Shown here: in pieces, positions 11,733 through 21,377 of the stretch
Numbering within the stretch: the stretch's first letter is position 1
How the letters are laid out: the number at the start of each line of letters is the position of its first letter
Assembly: GCA_018257865.1 (NCBI GenBank)
Contig: JAEUBA010000010.1
Coordinates: 372,001-436,000, forward strand
Source of the DNA: Stereocaulon alpinum
Taxonomy: Eukaryota > Ascomycota > Lecanoromycetes > Lecanorales > Stereocaulaceae
Reading direction: 5' to 3'
Length of the DNA stretch: 64,000 nucleotides
Notes under the pieces: generated by a model
The model's database searches: none
What the model saw: only the letters and a program-made list of their open reading frames with translations
What the model was told of the DNA's origin: nothing
Program-made: the position numbers and the translations under genes

Positions 11733-12114
11733 ATGTCTTTGAATGAGGTTTGGGAGGGAGCCGCAGGGAGCCCTTTCTATCCTCTCGTTTCCAAGGAGAG
11801 GCAATTTCTGGTGGGCTTCAGTCTTCTACTGATAGGTTAGTCCCTTCGTCTCCTTAATGTGAATTGCAAGCTGACCACACGAAGCTTTTGTATTGACTGG
11901 CTTGTTCGGTTTGAGTGAGTGAAGCGGCTATTAGCAATGGAGCAATCCACTAATTGCCTGAAAGACCGTTCGTTCAAAAACGTTCCATTTCTTGGTGTAC
12001 CTGCATCGCTGGCGTTTGGGTACGTTTGCTTGGGCATACAACAAAGAACAGATCTGACAAACTTGCAGATTCGGAGCAGTCTACATGATCTGTGCAGTTG
12101 GCGTATACGTCTGA
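11733..12114 (+). CDS. OST5: Oligosaccharyltransferase subunit Ost5
   Basis: A tiny gene in four exons: 11733-11835, 11885-11914, 11965-12019 and 12069-12114. They join in phase to 77 aa. Ost5 is a small two-helix membrane subunit of the ER oligosaccharyltransferase, which transfers the N-glycan from dolichol to Asn. The product begins MSLNEVWEGAAGSPF, then a first membrane helix (FLVGFSLLLIAFVLTGLFGL), a short loop (NRSFKNVP) and a second helix ending AVYMICAVGVYV at the stop. Length is close to yeast Ost5 (86 aa). Introns are 46-50 nt, and one exon is only 30 nt. Because each exon is short, simple ORF scans miss this gene. Confidence 0.88.
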
Positions 12115-12263
12115 GGGAGGCTCAAAACATTTTCGTCTAAGGAAGCCGCATCAGCTCTGTACAATACCATGAATTGATATTCACACCTCTTTCACGATAT
12201 CTTTTCGATCTCTCTAGGCCAAGCCCAGCCTCTGCAAAGAAAATGAGGAAAACAACGAACGAT

Positions 12264-13318
12264 ATGGCATCTACTAATGAAAATTCTACACCTCTCTTCA
12301 GTGCGGTATCAGGCTCGGCGCGACAGCTTTTTCAACTACTCAGGTGCATCAACTTCGTGTCGAAGGCTCAGGTCCGGATCACCAAAGAGGGGCTGCGCTT
12401 TACCGTGGAGGAGTCTCAAGTGATGCAAGGTCTGAAGATACTGTTTTCAGAGCCTATGCTACTCAGACTAAGAATAATTCAGGTGCCGTCGTACTGGACA
12501 AAGCCTTGTTTACAGCCTACACATACTCTCCTCCTGCCCTCAACGAAGATGAAGATGAGGAGGATGCTGAAAGCCCTCCATTTCAAATATCTCTGTCGTC
12601 CCTCCTTGAGACACTTCAAATATTCGGCATCAATGACGTCAAAGACCGCTGGTCGAACCGTGAAACTGGCCATAACGGGTTGAACGGTCTCACTGCTCGT
12701 GGTGGACCTGCTGGCATGTTCGAGAACCGTATCTTAGGCATGAATGGCATATGTCGGCTAAGCTACGCTGCGGTTGGTGAACCTCTATGCATTATCCTTG
12801 AAGAAACTGGCGTGACAACGACTTGCGAGCTAGTCACCTACGAACCTGAATATCAGGAAGACATTCCACTCCAGAAAGACGCTATAGCTCAGAAGATCAT
12901 CATGCGTGCGAGCTGGCTAGATGATGCTATTAATGAGCTCTCGTCTACTTCACCCGCTCGGCTCACCCTCGTCTCTTCACCAACAGCACCCTACTTTACA
13001 CTATCTTCGAGTGGACCACTAGGATCAGCCACGGTTGAGTTTTCTAAGGACCCGCAGCTACTAGAGACCTTTCAAGTGCCGAGAAGAACCGTCAATACAT
13101 ACAAATACTCACTGATTAAAGGTGCAAGTCGCGCCATGGCGCTTGCTACCAAGGTTAGTATCAGAAGTGACGAGCAGGGTGTGCTTAGCTTGCAATTCAT
13201 GATAGATGTCGATGGAGGTGGTATCAGCTTCGTGGATTTCCGTTTCGTACCTTTCATACCGGAGGACGGCGAAGGTGACGATGGGAGCGAAGTCGGAGAA
13301 GCTGAAGGCTTTGAATGA
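12264..13318 (+). CDS. RAD1: DNA damage checkpoint clamp subunit Rad1 (9-1-1)
   Basis: Two exons, 12264-12429 and 12483-13318, give 333 aa across a 53-nt intron. The product fits the Rad1/Rec1/Rad17 subunit of the PCNA-like 9-1-1 clamp, which marks damaged DNA and recruits ATR signalling. Visible family features are an N-terminal strand-helix unit (LFSAVSGSARQLFQLLRCI), the EGLRFTVEESQVMQ segment, ALFTAYTY, the SLSSLLETLQIFG helix and a C-terminal FVDFRFVPF strand followed by an acidic tail. The intron donor (GTCTGA) is atypical, but it restores frame exactly into GAVVLDKALF. In-frame starts also exist at 12243 (ATG) and further upstream; 12264 gives the shortest family-like N-terminus. Confidence 0.88.
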
Positions 13319-13938
13319 GCGACGGTACAATCTCTCGATCTCTCGCTTCCCACATCGCCCTGCATGTTCTAGACATGTCAGCTTGCGGCCTCCGACTTTA
13401 GAAATGCAAGCTACCATCTCTTGGAGAATCTGTCGACCTTCGGTTGGCATGTCGTGGGGTTTAGACGCGCTAAAGTGCCGACCGATAATGCAATGGTCGC
13501 CGATGTGGTAACGCCAAGCTTAAGCGAATCTGTGACAGACATTCCCCTTATCAGTGTTTCTCTGATAAGCCAAAGTGACGCAGCAGTACAGTTCATGGAC
13601 CAATCTCTTCTTTGCCCTCTGCAACTAAGTGCAACCCCGAAGCCCCAGAGTCTCTAGCCAGCCCTAAATCTTCAGCCTGCGCTTGCCTTTCCGGGAATTG
13701 CTTATCTGCACGTTGACATGCCAATCGTACAGGCGGGCTAGGAGACCTTTTGAATTCTTCTAGATCGAGCTCGCGTGGTACATATATCATTGAAAATCCT
13801 TCAATGCCCCAGCTGCTCACTACTAGCCGCGTTACTCCACACGTTTCGATGCTGCAAACTCGAATCTTCTTATAAAACCATAGCTTACTGGGAAGGCACT
13901 CCAACAAAGCAACCTTTGAGAAACTATTCTCGCTCAAA
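13319..13938. other. Intergenic region upstream of the urea permease
   Basis: About 620 bp between Rad1 and the urea permease, both on the plus strand. It holds the Rad1 3' end and the permease promoter. There is an AT-rich TATA-like stretch near 13782 (ACATATATCA). I identified no gene. Confidence 0.5.
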
Positions 13939-16571
13939 ATGCCGATCACGGCCCCCCTCAGTCAGGGATTCGGCTATGGCATCGTCCTAGGTCAGTCGTG
14001 TCTATCGGGCTTTTCTAGGTCGCAACACAGCTGACAGTAACAAGGTCTTGGCTTTGCCTTTGCCTTTGGTATGATGCTTACCACCTATGTCCTCAAGAGG
14101 TACAATGCAGAGGTTCAGACGTCCGAAATGTTCAGCACGGCTGGTAGAACAGTCAAATCTGGACTCGTTGCCTCTGCTGTCGTTTCATCTTGGACCTGGG
14201 CTGCCACCCTGTTGCAATCTTCTGGCGTTGCTTACCGTTATGGCGTTTCTGGCCCCTTCTGGTATGCTTCTGGAGCCACTGTTCAGATTCTGTTATTCGC
14301 AACCTTGGCAATCGAGCTGAAGAAGAAGGCGCCCAATGCTCATACATTCCTCGAAGTCATTCGGGCTCGTTATGGTGTCTACGGACATTTGGTATTCACT
14401 GTTTTCGGCCTCATGACTAATATCTTAGTATGTCTCCTCAAGCCGCGCTGAACCAGCTGTTGTCTGGAATCTGATGGATTTTCAAAAGGTGACTGCTATG
14501 TTGCTTACTGGAGGCTCTGCTGTCGTGACATCCCTCACAGGCGTGCCCACTGCAGCTGCTTGTTTTCTTCTACCTGTTGGTGTTGTCATGTACACCATTG
14601 CCGGCGGGATCAAAGCAACCTTCTTGACCGACTATGTCCATACTGTGATGATTCTCATCATTATCCTGATATTCGTAAGGTCCCAAGCTGGTTGCATACA
14701 TATGAGTAGTCGTTTTGACTAATTCTGAACTCTCTCTAGGCTTTTACAGGTGACTTTCTTTGAATTGCCTGCAATCGGTTAGAATTGACATTGTTCTAGC
14801 CTATACAACCAACGCAAATCTCGGAAGTCCTGCCAAAGTCTACGATCTATTGACCGCCGCTGCGAAGGCCCATCCTGTTGCAGGTAATGCTGAAGGTAGC
14901 TATCTGACAATGAGATCGCAAGAAGGAGCCATTTTCTTCGTCATCAACCTTGTTGGTAATTTCGGTACTGTCTTCATGGATAACGGTAAGGGGCAAAAGA
15001 AATTCAATAATTGTTCTCAGCCGATATATACTAATCATCTGCACAAGGATATTACAACAAAGCCATCGCCGCCAGCCCAGTCCATGCTCTTCCCGGCTAT
15101 GTAATGGGAGGTCTCAGTTGGTTTGCTATTCCATGGCTTGCTGCAACGACTATGGGGCTATCAGCACTTGCCCTCGAGTCTAACCCAGTCTTCCCTACGT
15201 GAGTATCACAGAGTTTAAGATATTCTAAAAGCTGGAATCAAGGCTCACACATAATCAGGTTTCCTAACAGAATGCCCAGCGATGATGTCAACGCCGGTTT
15301 GGTTCTTCCATATGCGGCTGTGGCTTTGCTAGGGAAAGGTGGTGCAGCTGCTACGCTTCTCCTGGTGTTCATGGCAGTCACTTCCGCTTCATCTTCGGAG
15401 TACATCGCAGTCAGCAGTATCTTCACATACGATGTCTACCAGACCTACTTCAATCCTCAAGCTTCTGGCAAGATGTTGATCAACATGGCTCACTCTTTTG
15501 TTGTTATCTATGCTATCCTGCTTGCAGCTTTCTCTACTGGACTCTACTGTAAGTTCTGAATTTGTACTGAACCCTCCCATACTGATATTCCGTAGATATT
15601 GGTATTTCTATGGGCTATCTATACTTGATGATGGTATGATGACTCTAGGAATATAGCTTCCGGTCTGGCAGTCTGACACAAAGCAGGGCGTCATCATCTC
15701 TTCTGCAGTACTCCCCGCTACGTTGACGTTGATGTGGAGCAAACAAAATTTGGCCGCTGCCGCTCTTTCTCCGATACTTGGACTTGCATGCTCATTGATC
15801 GCATGGCTTGTGACGGCCAAGAAGGAAGGCGGTAACCTGTCTGTCGCGAGCACAGGCGCGAAGTGAGTTCTTTTACTCAACTTTGCGTTGCACCGAGTCA
15901 TCGATCGTGTTGTGACTGACACTTCTCCTCAAAGCAATCCCATGTTAGCTGGCAACGTCGTTGCGCTCCTCTCACCCTGCATTTTCGTCCCCGTCTTAAC
16001 CTACGCGTTCGGCCCCCAAAACTACGACTACAAGTCCATGGGTGCCATCCGCCTCGCCAACGACGAAGATGTCGCCACAGCCGCTTATGTAGACCCTGAG
16101 GATATCCCGGGTGGCGCTGCTCAAACTGTCATTGACTCCGAAGCCGAACAGAAGAAACTTAAGCGTGCCTCGCTTATTGCGAAGAGTATGACATGTTTCT
16201 TAACGCTTGCCTTGCTCATTTTGTGGCCAATGCCTATGTACGGCTCTGCGTACATCTTCAGCAAGAAGGTAAACTCAGTCCTTCCCAACCTCTGCCTGCG
16301 ATTCCGTGCTAATGGTCAATAGTTCTTCACTGGATGGGTATCCATTGGAATATTGTGGATGTTCTGTAGTGCATTCTGCGTGGGACTGTACCCCTTATAT
16401 GAAGGCAGACACTCTATGGCCAACACTTTCAAGGGCATTGTGAGGGATTTGAGTGGGAAGGGTGGGGCGATCAGAGGTCGATCTGTTAGAGAACTCAGTG
16501 GCAGTGAAGAGTCCACATCGCCTGTGGAGGGTAGCGAGAAGATTCCAGTCGTGACGGAGAAGTCTGGTTGA
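13939..16571 (+). CDS. DUR3: Urea active transporter (Dur3/UreA, sodium:solute symporter family)
   Basis: Eleven exons join in phase to 684 aa: 13939-13990, 14045-14427, 14489-14674, 14740-14749, 14800-14985, 15048-15198, 15259-15548, 15596-15633, 15687-15862, 15935-16268, 16323-16571. Dur3-type permeases import urea across the plasma membrane with a cation gradient and are usually induced under nitrogen limitation. The product is very hydrophobic. Family segments include [19 protein letters not shown], the [17 protein letters not shown] helix, [33 protein letters not shown] and the [14 protein letters not shown] helix. The fourth exon is only 10 nt (GCTTTTACAG) yet is needed for frame. The C-terminus is a Ser-rich cytosolic tail. 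Length is close to fungal relatives (about 690-735 aa). Confidence 0.94.
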
Positions 16572-16931
16572 GCAGAGGTGAATTTGCAGCGCTGAGTGGA
16601 GGCTGGGAGGAAAGAAATTCTGGACGATGTCATGACCCATCGAGACTTGATACCTACAATTCATTCCTGCGTACCGAGTAGTAGCTATATTCGTCGAGAT
16701 CGAACTATGTCATTCGTGCACGTGAATATGATCCACTCTTTGCTACCACCCCAGAGCAAGGAAGAGTAAGGCAGTTTACATCCAATGAATACTGTAGCTG
16801 TTTGATAGATCTACATCCAACAAATATCTGTATAAAATACGAGAACCCCCAGACTCCTTGCAATCTCCCCTAAGTATCCCCAAACTTTTGGTAATTACAC
16901 CCTTTAACTGCTTGCAAAAATTGATATCAAC
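16572..16931. other. Convergent intergenic region
   Basis: About 360 bp between the urea permease stop and the reverse-strand stop of the dynein light chain. It is AT-rich near 16800-16930. I saw no gene or repeat. Confidence 0.5.
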
Positions 16932-17449
16932 TTATTGTGTCTTGAACAGCAGGATCGCGCAGTGGCCGAGGTAGAAGTAGATGAAGTGCTTCGTTTCTGC
17001 CAGAGCCGTTAGTCCGTTATCGTTGCCTTATATTTGGTCCATAGAGACGTACCATGTGTGACAAAGCTTCCAAAGTTCCTGCCGACAATGCAATGCCATG
17101 TTGCTCCAGCCCGCATGTCGAACTAGAGGAGCAGCGTGTCAGTCCTGCTGCGCCAAGGCCTACATCATCTGAGATTCTGGTTGTGTATACCTCTTTCTTG
17201 ATGTACTGTGCAATGTCCTTCTCAATGCTGAATTTCTCAAAGGCAGTCTGTGAGACATCGATGGCTTGTTGCTGCATTTCATCGCTCTGACAGGTATGAG
17301 CCATAGTGTGCTATGTGTAGGGCAGAGCGCATGTTACCATATCCGCAGATTTGATCTGGGCTGAGAGAAACCGTTAACAAGGTCATACCCTGATAATAGA
17401 GCGACGGAGAAGCCATACCCTCAAGCTTTTCCTTCTTTTCGGTCGCCAT
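16932..17449 (-). CDS. Dynein light chain LC8 (Dyn2/NudG)
   Basis: Five exons on the reverse strand: 17419-17449, 17338-17360, 17191-17286, 17053-17122 and 16932-16996. They join in phase to 94 aa. LC8 is a homodimeric hub protein of cytoplasmic dynein and of nuclear pore and other complexes. The joined product carries the family's near-invariant segments [49 protein letters not shown] and [14 protein letters not shown]. Using the first in-frame acceptor (17361) gives EAQIKSADM, which is typical, so I chose it over a nearer AG. An upstream in-frame ATG at 17482 is less likely. The gene is divergent from Mrd1. Confidence 0.95.
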
Positions 17450-17779
17450 GCCGTTTCTTTGATAGTCAGTTGCCACGACCATTTTGAAGGCGTTCAGCAG
17501 GTCTCATACAGTATTCAGACACAAGTCTAGATTCTTGAAGTTTGCGCGGAGGATGGGCTCCTTATATGGTTCTGGGACGCGACTGCTTCACTCACCAACA
17601 ATGAAGCCTTCCGCGGCTCAGAGAGAGTTTCTGATAAGCCCTGACGAAGCTAGCGCCCTCCCGCCTTTAGCGCCAACCCTCGCATACGGTAAAGCTTCCG
17701 TTGCACAAAAACACCAAAAATTTCGGCATTGGCTAGGGGTAACCTTACGCCCCCTCCACAGCAGCGAAATTTGCTGAGG
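17450..17779. other. Divergent promoter region between LC8 and Mrd1
   Basis: About 330 bp between two divergent ATGs, holding both promoters. I saw no further gene or repeat. Confidence 0.5.
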
Positions 17780-20590
17780 ATGGAGTCCTCGAGGATCTTT
17801 GTGCGAGGGTTGCCTCCCAGCCTGACTGCCGAAGACTTCACGAAACACTTCTCGAAGCAGTCTGTGGTTACAGATGTCAAGTTCATACCTCACAGACGGA
17901 TTGGTTATGTGGGGTACAAGAGCCCCGAGGACGCTGCAAGAGCTGTTAAGTACCATAACAAGTCCTTCATACGGATGTCGAGGATTGGTGTCGAGCTTGC
18001 TCGCTCGGTTGAAGAGCAGTCTGCCTTAGGAGCTGGACATAATGCTGCGAATGCTACCAATAGGACATATGGAGGCAACAAAGCAGACAACCCAACAAGT
18101 GCTGACGTTGGGGGTGAAAGGAAGCGGAAGCGTGAGAGCATAGTGGGGGACGGAGACAAAGCTAAGCTTCAGGAGTTCCTTGAAGTGATGCAGCCGCCCT
18201 CGAAATCGAAGACGTGGGAGAATCAAGATGCAATAACTGCCCAGGCAATTACCGAGCCTACCACCACAACTGCTGTCGGCGAAGGAGAGCATGAGGCCCG
18301 AAGCGAAGACGAGTATGAGCCTGTCCCAAAGAAGCAGAAGAGCGAGCCGAAGAAGAACCGAAAAGTGGAACAAGGCTTTGAAGCACCACAGGCGGAAGCT
18401 GCCAGCCCTCAACAAGACGATGCAATAGGCATAGCTGAGCAGGGTTCTGAAGCAGCTGTGCAAGGGCCATTGGACACCATGCAGCCAGCTTCAGACGCCG
18501 ATTGGTTGCGGTCACGGACGAGCAGACTACTAGGCCTGGTCGTCGATGACAATGCATTTGGACAAAACAATCTTCCAGAGGATGGCGAAGATCAGAAGGC
18601 AGAAACGCTATCAAATTCCGAGCAGGTCGAGGATGTGGGCAATGCTGATGCAAGTGTCCAGACAGATGAAGAAGCCAAACAGGCAGATGATACAACTGTG
18701 GCATTACCGTTCCATTCAGAGGAAGGCAGTCCCATGAGCAACGGACGTATTTTCGTTCGAAATCTAACATATACGACCACTGAAGAAGAACTTCGCCACC
18801 ACTTCGAGAATGGAGCTTATGGGACCATTGAAGAGGTGAGCGCAGACGTTGCCATGCCTTTCGATGCTCTTGACTCGTTCCATATTTCATGATGAACATC
18901 CTGATAGGGACAGCTTATGCTATGCATATGATGTTAACAGGAAGGGTATTTTAGTAGATGTCTCTTGATTCTGAATATATATCGTCATGCGCTTCAGGCA
19001 TTAGCACTCTATTATTGAGGGAACTGTGAGTACTGACTTTGATCAGGTGCATCTACCGATTGACTCTCGATCCGGTCACAACAAAGGCTTCGCTCATATC
19101 CAGTATGTTGAACCAGAAGCAGCGGTCAAAGCTCTTCAAGGTTTGGATCGAAGCCCCTTCCAAGGCCGCTTGCTACATGTGATGCCGGGCGAGTCGAAGA
19201 AGGAGAATTCTCTAGACGAGTTCGCCATTTCTAAATTGCCGCTGAAGAAGCAACAGCAAATCAAGCGAAAGGCGGAGGCGGCGTCATCCACCTTTAATTG
19301 GAATTCTATGTATATGAACGTAAGTCTTGTTCGAAAACCTCTCCGAATTATAGCTGATCATCGCCTTTGCAGTCCGATGCCGTCATGTCGTCAATCTCAG
19401 ATCGCCTAGGCGTCTCGAAGTCGGAGCTGCTGGACCCAACCTCTTCAAGCGCTGCAGTTAAACAGGCGCACGCTGAAACAAACATCATTCAGGAAACCAG
19501 GTCATATTTCACCACTAACGGTATAGATCTTGAAGCCTTCAAGAGACGGGAACGCGGCGATATGGCGATTCTGGTTAAGAACTTTTCGTACGGTACGAAA
19601 CCAGAAGAACTGAAGAAACTTTTCGAAGCACATGGTCATGTTCGTAGGATACTTATGCCTCCATCTGGAACAATTGCCATCGTTGAATTCATTCAGCCGG
19701 ATCACGCACGGTCAGCATTTGGCCGTCTAGCTTATAGCAAATTCAAAGACTCGATCTTATTCTTGGAGAAAGCACCACAAGGGCTATTTAAACCACACCG
19801 CGACGACTCAACCGAGGTGTCGCCCAGCGCTCGAACCGTAAAACCTTCAGCGACGGACCTTCTCGAAACTAATGGCGCTTTGCAATCAGCCAATACGTCA
19901 ACCCTCTTTGTTCGAAACCTGAACTTCATCACCACTACGGAACGCTTACGAGAGATCTTTAAACCTCTCGATGGCTTCCTCTCAGCTAGAGTGAAGACCA
20001 AGCCAGATCCTAAAAAGTCCGGACAGCTTCTAAGTATGGGATTTGGCTTTCTCGAGTTCCGCTCTAAAGAGCATGCTCAAACAGCACTAGCAGCTATGGA
20101 CGGCTACAAGCTTGACGGCCATGAATTGCTTATCAGAGCATCACATAAAGCCATTGATGCGGCAGAAGAGCGCAGGAAAGAAGATCATGCCAAGAAAGTT
20201 GCGGGCAAGGGAACCAAAATCATAATCAAGAATCTGCCGTTTGAAGCATCCAAGAAGGATGTTCAATCATTATTCGGGCCGTATGGCCAGCTACGGTCTG
20301 TGCGTGTACCCAAGAAGTTCGATAGCTCTACACGTGGGTTTGCCTTTGCAGACTTCGTTACGGCAAGGGAAGCCAAGAACGCTATGGATGCATTGAAAGA
20401 TACCCATTTATTGGGCAGACGACTAGTCCTAGAGTTTGCTGCTGAGGGCGCAGTTGACCCAGAAGAAGAAATTGAGAAGATGCAGCGAAAGGTTGGCAAG
20501 CAGGCCGATAAAGTTGCATTGCAGAAATTGGCAGGAACGGGCCGTAAAAAGTTTAATGTCGAAGGAGTCGATGAACTTGACCAGGGATGA
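17780..20590 (+). CDS. MRD1: Multiple RNA-binding domain protein Mrd1
   Basis: Three exons, 17780-18835, 19047-19319 and 19373-20590, give 848 aa. Mrd1 is a nucleolar, U3-associated factor needed to process 35S pre-rRNA at the small-subunit cleavage sites. Five RRMs are visible by their RNP2 and RNP1 motifs: RRM1 at the N-terminus (RIFVRGL), RRM2 near 325 (RIFVRNL, then GFAHIQY), RRM3 near 509 (ILVKNF), RRM4 near 621 (LFVRNL, then GFGFLEF) and RRM5 near 725 (IIIKNL, then GFAFADF). A long acidic and Lys-rich linker separates RRM1 and RRM2. The first intron (18836-19046) is 211 nt, unusually long for this window, and interrupts RRM2. Yeast Mrd1 is 887 aa, so the length fits. Confidence 0.95.
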
Positions 20591-21377
20591 TTGCAAGGAA
20601 GCGCTTGTGACTTGTACTTGGAGCAACTGGTGCCTAGGGACGAACCACAGATCGCGGCTCCTTGCATGTCCTGCTAGACAAACCACCATCAACCATTAAC
20701 GGTCACTTGATATAACAAGTGGCCGTCACCACGAACAAACATCTTCTTCACCAACCATTCTACTCATTCTCCATGCTTCTTTGCCCATGTTTTATTGCGC
20801 TCTTTTACGGTCAAGTCAGAACCGAAGTTCGGAGACCTCATCACACTCTCTCTTACTAGAACCATTCCTCGACATGGACCCTTTGTTATGATCGAGAATG
20901 GCCACTATGGTAGTGCTCTCATTCTCGTGCCTTCTGTCCCTTGGGAGACCCTTTGAAGACCATCCATTCGGCTGTCCATTTGGCACGGCTGGCGGCATCC
21001 CTTGCTTGGGTTGCCAGGTTATCTGCTGGAATCTGCAATTCGAGACTGTAAGCAAGGCTCCCAATACAACCTTTGCCGAGCTACAAGCGGCCTGTCAAGC
21101 GTTTAGTGCACTGATCGAGGACTCTCACAGGGCACCCACGACTCAGTTGTGTCTAATTGCCTCCCTCCGCTTGTTCCACAAGCTAATTTTGATCTGTTGT
21201 ATATCGTAGACTTGCTTGTTGATCAAACCTGGATTAAACCCTGTTGTTAAAGTAGCATTGTTGTCTCTTGTGCATACTTGATACCCTACAAGGCATTATA
21301 CCTGTGCTATTTAGCATCTATTATCCGGTGCATACCTTTGATATAGCAGTCATTCCTGGTGATCATTGTACACATTC
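20591..21377. other. Intergenic region upstream of the TEA factor
   Basis: About 790 bp between Mrd1 and the TEA-domain gene, both on the plus strand. Some open frames exist (one at 20898-21209 has a hydrophobic start), but none has a family signature. It is most likely 3' and long 5' untranslated or promoter sequence, common for developmental regulators. Confidence 0.4.

Noticed and set aside
13939..20590. Physical gene cluster (urea uptake with neighbours)
   Set aside because: The neighbours encode Rad1, LC8 and Mrd1, which are unrelated housekeeping genes. No secondary-metabolite or urea-catabolism genes accompany the permease.
20898..21209. 103-aa frame with a signal peptide-like start
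   Set aside because: No homology or conserved pattern. It lies where a long leader of the TEA gene is expected. A small upstream ORF role cannot be excluded but is not supported.
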